From positions 3,038,001 through 3,102,000 of the forward strand of contig NZ_JQNN01000001.1 of NCBI RefSeq assembly GCF_000745265.1: 64,000 nt of DNA. Reading direction: 5' to 3'. The notes under the pieces are model-generated. The model was given only the letters and a program-made list of their open reading frames with translations. It was not told the origin of the DNA and made no database searches. This stretch comes from Massilia sp. 9096 (GTDB lineage Bacteria; Pseudomonadota; Gammaproteobacteria; Burkholderiales; Burkholderiaceae_D). A program made the translations under genes and the position numbers. Positions 44,201 through 53,215 of this stretch are shown in pieces (position 1 is the first letter of the stretch; every line of letters begins with the position of its first letter).

Positions 44201-45796
44201 ATGTCCAACCCTACCCCGCCGCCCGCAGGCGCATCCATGAATCCGGCGGAAATCGCGCGCGAAGCGTTCCGCCGCCTGGCCACGCGCCGTATCGCGCCGA
44301 CCCCCGACGCCTACCGCGACATCTATAACGAGATCGCCGGCTTGCCCGCGCCTGCCCCCGTGCCGGCGCCGGCGCCGACGGCTGCCAATCCCGCCGATGC
44401 CGGCGCCGAAACCGTGCTGTCCGGTTTCGCCAGCCGCCTGAGCGAGACGCCAGGCGAATTGGCCGAATTCGGCGTCCGCTTCAACCGCGCGGTCAAGCAG
44501 CGCGATTGGGACGGCTACGCGCGCACGCTGTCGCAGCTGGCCGAAAAGCACTTGCGCCGCCACACGCACCCCGTAATGGCGCTGGGCACCGAAGACCCCG
44601 AAGCGAAGATGCTGCGCGACCTGCTCAGCCGCACGCTGACCTTCGCGGTCGCCTCGCTGCTGTCGGGCACGCCGCTGGCGAGCGAAGCCGAATCGCTCGG
44701 CTCGGCGGTAAAGGCGGCCCACAACGAGGATGCGCTGCAGGAAATCGCCACGCGCCTGAAGGAGCTGTGCTACCAGATCGAGATCAAGCGCGGCGATGGC
44801 GCGGAACAGCAGGAGCTGCTGCTGCGCCTGTTCAAGCTGCTGCTGGAAAACGTCAGCGAGCTGCTCGACGACGATAGCTGGATGCGCGGCCAGATCGCCG
44901 CGGTGCAGGACCTGATCGCCGGACCGCTCGATGCGCGCGCGCTGGAAGACGCCACGCGCAGCCTGAAGGACGTGATCTTCAAGCAGGGCCAGCTCAAGCA
45001 CGGCATCGCCGACGTGCGCCTGACGGTCAAGAACATGATGATGACCTTCATCGACCGGCTCGGCTCGGTGGCGGCGTCGACCGGCAATTTCCAGGAAAAG
45101 ATCGGCGGCTTTTCCGAGCGCATCCGCCATGCCGGCAACGTCGAGGAACTCAACGTCGTGCTCGACGAGGTGCTGCGCGAAACGAAAATCGTGCAGGCCG
45201 ACGCGCTGGCCTCGCGCGACCGCATGCTGGCGGCGCATCAGGAAGTCCAGGAAGCCGAGGCGCGCATCCAGGAACTGGAAGCCAAGCTGCAGCACATGAG
45301 CGAACTGGTGCGCGAAGACCAGCTGACCGGCAGCCTGAACCGGCGCGGCCTGGATGACGTGTTCGAACGCGAGAGCGCGCGCGCGGACCGGCGCGGCACG
45401 CCGCTGTGCGTCGCCCTGCTCGACCTCGACAACTTCAAGAAGCTCAACGACACCTATGGCCACCTGGCCGGCGACAACGCGCTGCGCCACCTGGTGAAAG
45501 TGGTCAAGGACACGCTGCGCTCGATGGACGTGATCGCGCGCTTTGGCGGCGAGGAGTTCCTGATCCTGCTGCCCGAGACCGGCGTCGAGGCCGCCAGCTC
45601 GGCAATGGTGCGCGTGCAGCGCGAGCTGACCCGCCACTTCTTCCTGCACGAAAACGAGAAGATGCTGATCACCTTTTCCTGCGGCGTCGCGCTGCGCCAC
45701 CAGAACGAGGACCAGGCCGCGCTGATGGCGCGCGCCGACGCCGCCATGTACCGCGCCAAGCAGAGCGGCAAGAACCGCGTCGTCATCGCCGAATGA
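44201..45796 (+). CDS. Diguanylate cyclase (GGDEF)
   Basis: A 531-residue cytoplasmic protein when started at ATG 44201. The N-terminal part (about 1-330) is helical and unlike named sensor domains. A coiled coil follows (about 335-370, EVQEAEARIQELEAKLQHM), then GGDEF about 375-528. The active site reads RFGGEEF, a functional variant. The inhibitory I-site RxxD is present as RSMD before VIARFGGEEF. It should make c-di-GMP with product inhibition. It is followed by a terminator and then the flagellin gene, consistent with motility control. Starts at 44165 or 44237 are possible. Confidence 0.9.
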   Translation: MSNPTPPPAGASMNPAEIAREAFRRLATRRIAPTPDAYRDIYNEIAGLPAPAPVPAPAPTAANPADAGAETVLSGFASRLSETPGELAEFGVRFNRAVKQRDWDGYARTLSQLAEKHLRRHTHPVMALGTEDPEAKMLRDLLSRTLTFAVASLLSGTPLASEAESLGSAVKAAHNEDALQEIATRLKELCYQIEIKRGDGAEQQELLLRLFKLLLENVSELLDDDSWMRGQIAAVQDLIAGPLDARALEDATRSLKDVIFKQGQLKHGIADVRLTVKNMMMTFIDRLGSVAASTGNFQEKIGGFSERIRHAGNVEELNVVLDEVLRETKIVQADALASRDRMLAAHQEVQEAEARIQELEAKLQHMSELVREDQLTGSLNRRGLDDVFERESARADRRGTPLCVALLDLDNFKKLNDTYGHLAGDNALRHLVKVVKDTLRSMDVIARFGGEEFLILLPETGVEAASSAMVRVQRELTRHFFLHENEKMLITFSCGVALRHQNEDQAALMARADAAMYRAKQSGKNRVVIAE

Positions 45797-45815
45797 GCTG
45801 CTGATCGCATTGCCG

Positions 45816-45848
45816 ACGGGTCCCGCTCAGGCCGGACCCGTTTTTTTT
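45816..45848 (+). terminator. Rho-independent terminator after the GGDEF gene
   Basis: ACGGGTCC (45816-45823) pairs with GGACCCGT (45834-45841) around a 10-base loop. The T-run at 45841-45848 follows immediately. It separates the cyclase from the flagellar genes. Confidence 0.88.
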
Positions 45849-45956
45849 CACCCAAAGAAAATTATTTTCAGGCTCAAGTTCGACGATTTGCCGCCGCCAA
45901 GGCCAGCGTGCTCCGGCCTAAAGCGAAAAAATCCGAAAAATATTTGATTCCAGCCC

Positions 45957-45983
45957 TAAACTTTTTCCGTAGAGCACCGTTAC
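45957..45983 (+). promoter_or_regulatory. Sigma-28 (FliA) promoter of fliC
   Basis: TAAACTTT (45957-45964), 11 bases, then ACCGTTAC (45976-45983). The consensus is TAAAGTTT-N11-GCCGATAA, so the minus-35 matches at seven of eight positions and the minus-10 at five of eight, with exact spacing. It lies about 100 bases before the flagellin ATG, as expected for a class III flagellar gene. Confidence 0.75.
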
Positions 45984-46084
45984 CAGCAACAACAGCGGTT
46001 TGAATGCCACGGAACAGCGTGACAGACCAAAGTGAATGAGCGGCACGTTGCTGCACCCACGTAAGACCCAGTCTGGAGAGAACC

Positions 46085-47554
46085 ATGACTTCCGTAATCA
46101 ATACCAACATTGCATCCCTGAACGCCCAGCGTAACCTGTCGTCTTCGCAAACCTCGCTGCAGACCTCGATCCAGCGCCTGTCCTCGGGCCTGCGTATCAA
46201 CAGCGCGAAAGACGACGCCGCCGGCCTGGCCATCTCGAGCCGCATGACCTCGCAGATCAACGGCATGGATCAGGCGACCCGCAATGCGAACGACGGCGTG
46301 TCGATGGCCCAGACGGCCGACGGCGCCCTCTCGAGCTCGAGCGACATCCTGCAGCGTATCCGCCAGCTGGCCGTCCAGTCGTCGAACGCCAGCAACACCG
46401 CCAGCGACCGCGCCGCCCTGCAGAACGAAGTCACGCAGAGCGCTTCGGAACTGAACCGCATCGCACAGACCACCCAGTTCAACGGCCAGAACCTGCTGGA
46501 CGGCTCGATGGGCACCGCGAGCTTCCAGGTCGGCGCCAACGCCGGCCAACTGATCTCGATGACCGGCGCTAACTTCACCACCAGCGCCTACGGCAACAAC
46601 GCCATGACCAACAACGCACCGGCCGCCGCTGCTGCGGATCCGGTCACCGCGGGTACCATGACGATCGCCGGCAGCGCGGGCAGCAAGGACGTCGCGGTCA
46701 CCGCTGGAGAAAGCGCCAAGGACGTCGCCGCCGGCATCAACGCGGTTTCGGGCAATACCGGCGTCACCGCGACGGCCCAGACCAACTCGCAGCTCAAGGC
46801 AACCGCCGGCAGCTCGTACACGATGTCGCTGAACAGCGACAACAGCGGCTCAGCCGTGACGGTTTCGTTCACGGTGGGTAACTCTGGCGGCGCCACCCCG
46901 AACGCCAACGACTATTCTCAGGCCATCAGCGCGTTCAACGCCCAGAGCTCGAAGACCGGCGTGACCGCGTCCTACGACCAGACCAACGGCGGCATCAAGC
47001 TGACCAACGCGTCCGGCAACGACATCAAGCTGAAGGCAGCCACCGGCAGCACCGCCGATGCGACGCTCGGCACCTATACGGCGAACTCGACCACGGGCGG
47101 CCTCAGCGCCCCGGCCAGCGCCGCCGCCGTCGATGCCACCGGCGTGGTCTCGAAAGGCGCGATCGAGATGGATTCGAACAACTCGTTCTCGGTCACCGAC
47201 GGCAGCGGCTACGGCCTGGGCGGCAGCTCGAGCCTGAAGTCGGTCGGCAACCTCGACATCAGCACCTTCGATGGCGCGCAGCAAGCCATCAAGATCGCCG
47301 ACGCCGCCCTGGCAGCCGTCAACAACCAGCGTTCGCAGTACGGCGCGATCCAGAACCGTTTCGACAGCACCATCTCGAACCTGGGCACCTCGCAGACCAA
47401 CCTGTCGGCATCGCGCAGCCGCATCACCGACACCGACTTCGCTTCGGAAACCGCGAACATGACCCGTTCGCAGATCCTGCAGCAGGCAGGTACCTCGATG
47501 CTGGCCCAGGCGAACTCGCTGCCGAACGGCGTGATGTCGCTCCTGCGCGGTTAA
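46085..47554 (+). CDS. fliC: Flagellin
   Basis: A 489-residue flagellin. The conserved D0/D1 N-terminus (SVINTNIASLNAQRNLSSSQ, RLSSGLRINSAKDDAAGLAI, about 1-170) and C-terminus (about 390-489, ending QANSLPNGVMSLLRG) flank a Thr/Ser/Gly/Ala-rich surface domain (about 175-385). It is exported through the flagellar type III system and polymerises into the filament. GGAGAG precedes the ATG. A sigma-28 promoter lies upstream and a terminator downstream. Confidence 0.96.
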   Translation: MTSVINTNIASLNAQRNLSSSQTSLQTSIQRLSSGLRINSAKDDAAGLAISSRMTSQINGMDQATRNANDGVSMAQTADGALSSSSDILQRIRQLAVQSSNASNTASDRAALQNEVTQSASELNRIAQTTQFNGQNLLDGSMGTASFQVGANAGQLISMTGANFTTSAYGNNAMTNNAPAAAAADPVTAGTMTIAGSAGSKDVAVTAGESAKDVAAGINAVSGNTGVTATAQTNSQLKATAGSSYTMSLNSDNSGSAVTVSFTVGNSGGATPNANDYSQAISAFNAQSSKTGVTASYDQTNGGIKLTNASGNDIKLKAATGSTADATLGTYTANSTTGGLSAPASAAAVDATGVVSKGAIEMDSNNSFSVTDGSGYGLGGSSSLKSVGNLDISTFDGAQQAIKIADAALAAVNNQRSQYGAIQNRFDSTISNLGTSQTNLSASRSRITDTDFASETANMTRSQILQQAGTSMLAQANSLPNGVMSLLRG

Positions 47555-47597
47555 TCGGAGAACCTGTAGCAATACCACAATCGACGTAATGCGATGC

Positions 47598-47629
47598 CTC
47601 GGCTGGAGCAATCCAGCCGGGGATTTTTT
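47598..47629 (+). terminator. Rho-independent terminator after fliC
   Basis: CGGCTGGA (47600-47607) pairs with TCCAGCCG (47612-47619) around GCAA, extended by C-G pairs on the outside. Six T residues follow at 47624-47629. It should limit read-through from the highly expressed flagellin gene into flaG. Confidence 0.85.
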
Positions 47630-47640
47630 GCTAGGGATTC

Positions 47641-48015
47641 ATGATGAACATCTCACCGCTTGCCTCGGGCGCCACCCAGGCGCCCGCCACGCCCGCGCCG
47701 GCCGCCGCGGGTCCAACCGACCGCGCGTCCGGCGCCGCCGTGCAGCCGGCCGCCGCGACGGACAAGAAGGCCAGTCCGTCACGTGAAGAGGTCGATGCCG
47801 CCGTCAAGAAGCTGAACGATTCGATACCGGGCTCGTCGCAGACGCTGCAATTCTCGGTCGACCATGACACCAAGGAAATCGTGGTCAAGCTGATCGACCA
47901 GGACACCAAGGAAGTCGTGCGCCAGATGCCGTCGGAAGAAGCACTGCGGATCGCCAAGTCGATCGACGAATCCATGGAAAAACTGCAGGGCCGCCTGATC
48001 GACCACACCGCGTAA
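47641..48015 (+). CDS. flaG: FlaG flagellar protein
   Basis: A 124-residue FlaG. The first 50 residues are Ala/Pro-rich and disordered. The C-terminal domain has the family pattern LNDSIPGSSQTLQFSVDHDT, IVVKLIDQDTKEVVRQMPSE, EEALRIAKSIDE. FlaG proteins influence filament length. It starts only 12 bases after the fliC terminator T-run, with ATG 47641 or the next ATG (47644) as start. It sits between fliC and fliD, the normal place. Confidence 0.9.
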   Translation: MMNISPLASGATQAPATPAPAAAGPTDRASGAAVQPAAATDKKASPSREEVDAAVKKLNDSIPGSSQTLQFSVDHDTKEIVVKLIDQDTKEVVRQMPSEEALRIAKSIDESMEKLQGRLIDHTA

Positions 48016-48022
48016 GGTCCGG

Positions 48023-48076
48023 CTTGAGAGCTGGAAACGAATGTCATCGAATTGGCATATGTTTCCGGCTCTCAAG
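48023..48076. repeat. Long hairpin between flaG and fliD
   Basis: Two 16-base arms, 48023-48038 (CTTGAGAGCTGGAAAC) and 48061-48076, pair fully with a single G-T wobble. An inner stem ATGTCA/TGGCAT (48041-48046 and 48053-48058) closes a TCGAAT loop. No T-run follows, so it is not a simple terminator. Its right arm ends inside the minus-35 of the fliD promoter. Confidence 0.7.
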
Positions 48077-48098
48077 TACGGATTAATCCTGTCGATAA
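48072..48098 (+). promoter_or_regulatory. Sigma-28 (FliA) promoter of fliD
   Basis: TCAAGTAC (48072-48079), 11 bases, then GTCGATAA (48091-48098), which matches the GCCGATAA minus-10 at seven of eight positions. It lies 34 bases before the fliD ATG and would drive fliD-fliS-fliT and perhaps later genes. Confidence 0.75.
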
Positions 48099-48132
48099 TC
48101 ACTTAGAGTAGTGACTTCACAGGAGAATCGCG

Positions 48133-50808
48133 ATGGGCATTAGCACTCCGGGCATTGGGTCCGGTCTCGACGTCGGCGGGTTGGTCAGCAAGCTGATGGC
48201 GGCCGAGTCGATTCCGCTGCAAACCTACGACAGCAAGACCAATTCGCTGCAAAACCAGATCGCCGCCTACGGCCAGCTGAGCGGCGCGATCGGCACCTTC
48301 CAGGGCGCGCTGTCCTCGCTCAGCCAGGCCTCGACCTTCCAGGCCCTGACTTCCACCCCGGGCGACAAGAGCATCCTGACCGCCGCCACGACCAGCACGG
48401 CGGTGCCGGGCAACTACAAGATCAGCGTCAACCAGTTGGCCCAGGCGCAAAGCCTGAACACGCCGGGCCAGGCCAGCGTGAGCGCCCTCATCGGCAGCGG
48501 CGCCGGCGCCACGCTGACTTTCGAATTCGGCAGTGTCAGCGGCGGCAACTTCGGCATCAACGGCGGCACGCTCGCGGCCCGCGCCGCCACGAGCGGCATT
48601 CCCAAGGGTTCGCTGAGCATCAACGGCGCCACCATCGCGACCGACAGCACCACCCGCAGCGCCCAGGACCTGGCCGACGCCATCAACGCCCAGAGCGACA
48701 CCACCGGCGTGACCGCCACGCCGGGCCCGGCCACGACCGCCGCCGACCTGTTCGGCAGCGCCGGCGCGACCACCTTCGGCAACGTCCAGACCGACGCCAG
48801 CAGCAGCTATGCGCTGAGCGTGGCCGGCGTCAAGATCGCCACCCAGGGCGCCGGCGTCGCTGCCGGCAGCGGCGTGACCGCGGCCTCGATCGACGACACG
48901 CTCGGCGCCGACAACACCACCACCCAGGCGCTGGCCGCGGCCGGCATCACGTTCAGCGGCAAGGCCAGCGACGGTACCCTGAAATTCACCTCGGCCGACG
49001 GCTCCGACCTCGACGTCACCGAAACCGTGACCGGCGGCGTGACCGGCGGCGTGCACAACAACGGCACGGCCAACACCGGCTCGACCGCCGTCGCCAGCGG
49101 CGGCGTCAACCTGACCTCGAGCGACGGCAGCCCGATCACGATCGCCGGCAGCAACCCGGCGCTGGCCGGCTTCACGGCCGGCACCGGCGGCAGCTACAGC
49201 GGCGCCGGCTTCGCGCTGGACGGCGCCCAGACCATCAGCACGGTCAACATCGACCCCGGCAACCAGACCCTGTCCGGCATCCGCGACGCGATCAACAAGG
49301 CCAACATCGGCGTGACCGCCAGCATCGTCTCGGACGGCAGCGACAAGCCCTACCACCTGGTGCTGGCCTCGACCAAGACCGGCGCCAACGCCAACATGAA
49401 GATCATGGTCGGCGGCGCCGGCGGCGCCGATGCCGATCCGGCGCTGAGCAGCCTGCTGAGCTACGACCCGTCCGGGGTCCAGGCCCTGCAGCAGACCAGT
49501 GCGGCCCAGGACACCCTGGTGAACGTCAACGGCATCGCCGTCAAGAGCCATACCAAGGACGTCGCCGACGCCATCAGCGGCGTGACCATCACCGCCGCGC
49601 AGACCGGCTCGACCAGCCTGACCGTGGCGCGCGACACAGCCTCGGTGACCACCGCCATCAACGGCTTCGTCAAGGCCTACAACACGCTCAACTCGACGAT
49701 TTCCGGCCTGACCGCCTACAACCCGGACACCAAGCAAGCCGGCGCGCTGCAGGGCGACTTCACCGCGCGCAGCATCCAGACCCAGCTGCGCGCCGCGCTC
49801 GGCAACGCGGTGCAGGGCCTGGACGGCATGACCACGCTGAGCCAGATCGGCGTCAGCTTCCAGAAGGACGGCACGCTGGCGGTCGACTCGACCAAGCTGA
49901 ACACGGCGATGACGAACAACTTCAGCGACATCGCCGGCCTGTTCGCCGCGGTCGGCCAGGCCAGCGACGGCCAGATCAGCGTGGCGAAGTCGTCGGCCAA
50001 GACCCAGGCCGGCAACTACGCGGTCAACATCACCCAGATGGCGACCCAGTCGACGCTGACCGGCGCCAATCCGCTCGCCGCGACCACCACGATCGGCGCC
50101 AACACCACCTGGTCGGTGACCCTGAACCAGACCGACCCGACCACCGCTAGCAAGGTGCAGAACATCGCCATCCCGGCCGGCAGCTACAGCCCGGCCGAGC
50201 TGGCCGCCGTGCTGCGCTCGGCGATCAACGGCGACTCCGACTTCGCCAGCTCGGGCGACACCGTGGCCGCCTCGATCGACGCGACCGGCCACCTGGCCCT
50301 GTCCTCGACCAAATGGGGCAGCGGCTCGAACCTGTCGGTCGACAGCGTGACCGGCACCGGTCCCGACGTCGTGTTCGGCGGGGCCAAGGCCGATGCCGGC
50401 AAGGACGTGGCCGGCACCATCGGCGGCGTGCAGGCGACCGGCAACGGCCAGACCCTGAGCGGCGCGGTCGCCTCGCCAACCGAGGGCCTGCAGCTGACGA
50501 TCAACGGCGGCGCCGCCGGCGACCGCGGCGACATCAATTTCTCGCAAGGCTACGCGGTCCTGCTGAACAACCTTTCCACCGGCTTCATCGGCACGGGCGG
50601 CCTGATCACCGGACGCACCGACGGCCTGAACACGTCGATCAAATCGATCGCGACCCAGAAGTCGGATTTCCAGGACCACCTGAACGACCTGCAGAAAATG
50701 TACACGACCCAATTCAATTCGCTCGACACCATGCTGTCGTCGATGCAATCGACCCAAAGCTACCTGACCCAGCAGCTGGCCTCGATCGCCGCCAACTCGG
50801 CGGCCTGA
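48133..50808 (+). CDS. fliD: Flagellar filament cap protein FliD, enlarged
   Basis: An 891-residue filament cap, clearly longer than the usual 450-650. The FliD N-domain is at the start (MGISTPGIGSGLDVGGLVSK, about 1-110). The central region is Gly/Ala/Thr/Ser-rich with flagellin-like hook segments. The C-terminal FliD domain (about 460-885) ends with the helical YLTQQLASIAANS. It caps the growing filament and folds flagellin. AGGAG precedes the ATG. The extra length lies in the surface-exposed middle, which is often variable and adhesive. Confidence 0.93.
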   Translation: MGISTPGIGSGLDVGGLVSKLMAAESIPLQTYDSKTNSLQNQIAAYGQLSGAIGTFQGALSSLSQASTFQALTSTPGDKSILTAATTSTAVPGNYKISVNQLAQAQSLNTPGQASVSALIGSGAGATLTFEFGSVSGGNFGINGGTLAARAATSGIPKGSLSINGATIATDSTTRSAQDLADAINAQSDTTGVTATPGPATTAADLFGSAGATTFGNVQTDASSSYALSVAGVKIATQGAGVAAGSGVTAASIDDTLGADNTTTQALAAAGITFSGKASDGTLKFTSADGSDLDVTETVTGGVTGGVHNNGTANTGSTAVASGGVNLTSSDGSPITIAGSNPALAGFTAGTGGSYSGAGFALDGAQTISTVNIDPGNQTLSGIRDAINKANIGVTASIVSDGSDKPYHLVLASTKTGANANMKIMVGGAGGADADPALSSLLSYDPSGVQALQQTSAAQDTLVNVNGIAVKSHTKDVADAISGVTITAAQTGSTSLTVARDTASVTTAINGFVKAYNTLNSTISGLTAYNPDTKQAGALQGDFTARSIQTQLRAALGNAVQGLDGMTTLSQIGVSFQKDGTLAVDSTKLNTAMTNNFSDIAGLFAAVGQASDGQISVAKSSAKTQAGNYAVNITQMATQSTLTGANPLAATTTIGANTTWSVTLNQTDPTTASKVQNIAIPAGSYSPAELAAVLRSAINGDSDFASSGDTVAASIDATGHLALSSTKWGSGSNLSVDSVTGTGPDVVFGGAKADAGKDVAGTIGGVQATGNGQTLSGAVASPTEGLQLTINGGAAGDRGDINFSQGYAVLLNNLSTGFIGTGGLITGRTDGLNTSIKSIATQKSDFQDHLNDLQKMYTTQFNSLDTMLSSMQSTQSYLTQQLASIAANSAA

Positions 50809-50845
50809 TCCCGGCAGGCACCCTGATCAAATTGGAGAGAACCCC

Positions 50846-51307
50846 ATGTTCGGAAACATGAAACGCGGCGTCAACGCCTACGCCAACGTCGGCCTCGAGA
50901 CCGGCATCGCCTCCGCCTCGCCGCACAAGCTGATCGTGATGCTGTACGACGGCGTGCTGACCGCCCTGGCCAAGGCCAAGGGCAACATTGCCGCCGGCAA
51001 CATCGCGGCCAAGGGCGCCGCGATCTCGCACGCCATCACCATCATCGACAACGGCCTGCGCGTCTCGCTCGACCTGAAGGCCGGCGGCGAGATCGCCGAG
51101 AACCTGGACGCGCTGTACGACTACATGAGCCGGCGCCTGTTCGAAGCCAACCTCAAGAACGACGTGACCATCCTCGACGAAGTGCACCGCCTGCTGTCGG
51201 ACCTGCGCAGCGCCTGGGTCGAGATCGGCGACAAGGTCGGCCAGCCGCAGCCGCCGGCCGCCCAGGCCGCCGCCATGCCGCAAGCCGCCACCCTGGTGAG
51301 CGCATGA
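50846..51307 (+). CDS. fliS: Flagellin export chaperone FliS
   Basis: A 153-residue FliS with the family start GVNAYANVGLETGIASASPH, KLIVMLYDGVLTALAKAKGN and the C-terminal YDYMSRRLFEANLKNDVTIL. The last 30 residues are Ala/Pro/Gln-rich. It binds the C-terminus of flagellin in the cytoplasm and stops early polymerisation. Its stop overlaps the fliT start by four bases. Confidence 0.94.
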   Translation: MFGNMKRGVNAYANVGLETGIASASPHKLIVMLYDGVLTALAKAKGNIAAGNIAAKGAAISHAITIIDNGLRVSLDLKAGGEIAENLDALYDYMSRRLFEANLKNDVTILDEVHRLLSDLRSAWVEIGDKVGQPQPPAAQAAAMPQAATLVSA

Positions 51308-51648
51308 TGGGCGCGCAGGCAATGAGCAGCCAGGACGTCATCTCGGTGTACGAAGCGATGGTCGGCATCACCGACCAGATGCTGGCGGCCGCGAATGCGA
51401 GCGACTGGGAGCGCCTGGTCCAGCTCGAGCACCAGTGCGCCGCCTGCGTGCGCCAGCTGAAGGCCTGCGACGCGCTGAACCGGCCCCTGGCCGCGCCCGA
51501 GCGCGCCAAGAAGGCGAATGCGATCCGCCGCATGCTGGACTCGGACCGCAAGATCCGCGACCTGACCCAGCCGTGGATGGCGCGCCTGAGCGCGATGATC
51601 AGCAACAAGACCGTCGAACGCCGCATCGCCCGCGCCTACGGCGTCTGA
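51304..51648 (+). CDS. fliT: Flagellar protein FliT
   Basis: A 114-residue, mostly helical protein of FliT size and position. It has Met-rich helices (VYEAMVGITDQMLAAANASD) and a basic C-terminal helix (SNKTVERRIARAYGV). FliT is the FliD export chaperone and in some species also modulates FlhDC. FliT sequences are poorly conserved, so the call rests on length, helix pattern and the fliD-fliS-fliT order. Confidence 0.85.
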   Translation: MMGAQAMSSQDVISVYEAMVGITDQMLAAANASDWERLVQLEHQCAACVRQLKACDALNRPLAAPERAKKANAIRRMLDSDRKIRDLTQPWMARLSAMISNKTVERRIARAYGV

Positions 51649-51680
51649 GCCGGCGGATTTCCCACCTCTCCGACTGAATA

Positions 51681-52841
51681 ATGCTGCCGCGCGACACCCT
51701 GTCCCTGTCCCAGGTCGCGCGCACCGGCGCGGTGCTGCCGATCGGCGACCCGCGCCAGCAAGCCTTCCAGCGCGCCCTCTCGACCCAGCTCGGCCAGAGC
51801 ATGCAGGCCGAGGTGCTGTCGCGCCTGAACGACGGCAGTTTCGTCGTGCGCGTGGCCGACCAGACGGCGCGCATGCCGCTGCCGCCCGGCGCCGAGCCCG
51901 GCCAGCAGGTGCCGCTGACGCTGGTCGCCTTGAACCCGCGCCCCACCTTCCAGGTCGATACCGGCAAGGGCCCGGCCTTTGCCGAAGCCGCGCCGGCGCC
52001 GCAGGACGGCGCCCACGCAGCGGGCGCGGGGCAAGCACCGCTGGCCTACCTCGAAGGCAAGGACGCCGCCGCCTTGAGCCGCACCAGCGCCCTGCTGGCG
52101 CAGACGCGTGCGCTGGCGCAGGTGCCGGCCGGCAGCGTCGACGGCGGCAACGCCTCGATCAGCCGCACCGGCCAGCTGCTGGGCGAGGTGATCGCCGCCG
52201 CGCAAAACGCCGGCGCGGCGGGCGCCGGCGCGATCGCGCGCGCACCGCTCCTGGGCGCGGCGACACAGGACGCCGGCCAGATCGCCGCCGCCTTGAAGGA
52301 AGGCATCGACAAGAGCGGCTTGTTCTACGAATCGCACGTGGCCGAATGGGCGCAAGGCGCACGCACGCTGGGCGAGCTGGCCGCCGAACCGCAGGCGCGC
52401 GGCATGCCCTCGCCGACCGAGCCGGCCGCCGCCCAGCTGATCAACCAGCAGCTGAGCGCCCAGGAACAGGGCCGCGTCGTGTGGCAGGGCCAGTTGACTC
52501 CGGGCCAGCAGCTGCAATGGGAGATCGAACGCCGCGAGCAGGACGGCGCCGATGGCCGCCAGAGCGGCGCCGCCGGCGCTGAAGGCGGCGCCTGGCACAG
52601 CCGCCTGCTGCTGCGCTTTCCCGGCCTGGGCGAAGTCAAGGCGCAGCTGGTGCTGTCCGGCCAGCAGCTGCACATCCGTCTCGACACGCCGCACGCCGAC
52701 GCGCACGCGCGCCTGGACGCGCAGCGCGCGCGCCTGGCCAGTGCGCTGGACGCCGCCGGCACCCCGCTGGCGACGCTGGCGATCCACGGCGCGCTGCCCG
52801 CCCCCGACCTCGACGGCGGCGAACCCGAGGCCGGCCAATGA
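51681..52841 (+). CDS. FliK-like flagellar hook-length control protein
   Basis: A 386-residue protein. The N-terminal part (about 40-100) reads like a small beta domain (VLSRLNDGSFVVRVADQTAR). A long Ala/Gln-rich middle follows, and the C-terminal domain (about 265-375) matches FliK's hook-control fold in pattern (WHSRLLLRFPGLGEVKAQLV, LSGQQLHIRLDTPHADA). FliK measures hook length and switches export specificity. A second FliK with the hook genes is likely elsewhere. It overlaps the next gene by 4 bases. Confidence 0.75.
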   Translation: MLPRDTLSLSQVARTGAVLPIGDPRQQAFQRALSTQLGQSMQAEVLSRLNDGSFVVRVADQTARMPLPPGAEPGQQVPLTLVALNPRPTFQVDTGKGPAFAEAAPAPQDGAHAAGAGQAPLAYLEGKDAAALSRTSALLAQTRALAQVPAGSVDGGNASISRTGQLLGEVIAAAQNAGAAGAGAIARAPLLGAATQDAGQIAAALKEGIDKSGLFYESHVAEWAQGARTLGELAAEPQARGMPSPTEPAAAQLINQQLSAQEQGRVVWQGQLTPGQQLQWEIERREQDGADGRQSGAAGAEGGAWHSRLLLRFPGLGEVKAQLVLSGQQLHIRLDTPHADAHARLDAQRARLASALDAAGTPLATLAIHGALPAPDLDGGEPEAGQ

Positions 52842-53215
52842 GCGGTCCCGACCGCAAGAACCCGGCGGCGCGGCGCCAGAACGCGGTCGCGCTTGCCTAC
52901 ACGGCGGGCGACCCGGCGCCAACGGTCGTGGCCAAGGGCCAGGGCCTGGTCGCCGACCAGATTATTGCCCGGGCGAAAGAGGCGGGGGTGTTCGTGCACG
53001 AGTCGAAAGAGCTGGTGGCGCTGCTCATGGAAGTCGACCTCGACCGCCAGATACCCCCCACACTGTATCGCGCCATTGCTGAACTGTTGGCGTGGTTATA
53101 TTATATTGAGTCAGCGCAAGCTACCGGCCAGGCTCCACCGCCTGCCCCGGATACGGCGCGGCACCTCCCACCCCCATCCCCGTCCCCGGTTGGAACCGAT
53201 GCAAGCAATCACTGA
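52838..53215 (+). CDS. fhlB: FlhB C-terminal-domain homologue (FhlB-like)
   Basis: A 125-residue cytoplasmic protein matching the tail domain of FlhB/YscU (AVALAYTAGDPAPTVVAKGQ, AREAG-like AKEAGVFVHESKELVALLM). The auto-cleavage motif NPTH is missing, so it cannot undergo the FlhB self-cleavage. Stand-alone FlhB-tail proteins can partly replace the FlhB C-terminal domain. It partners with the FliK-like gene upstream (4-base overlap) and its end overlaps ycgR by 17 bases. The last 30 residues are Pro-rich. Confidence 0.82.
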   Translation: MSGPDRKNPAARRQNAVALAYTAGDPAPTVVAKGQGLVADQIIARAKEAGVFVHESKELVALLMEVDLDRQIPPTLYRAIAELLAWLYYIESAQATGQAPPPAPDTARHLPPPSPSPVGTDASNH

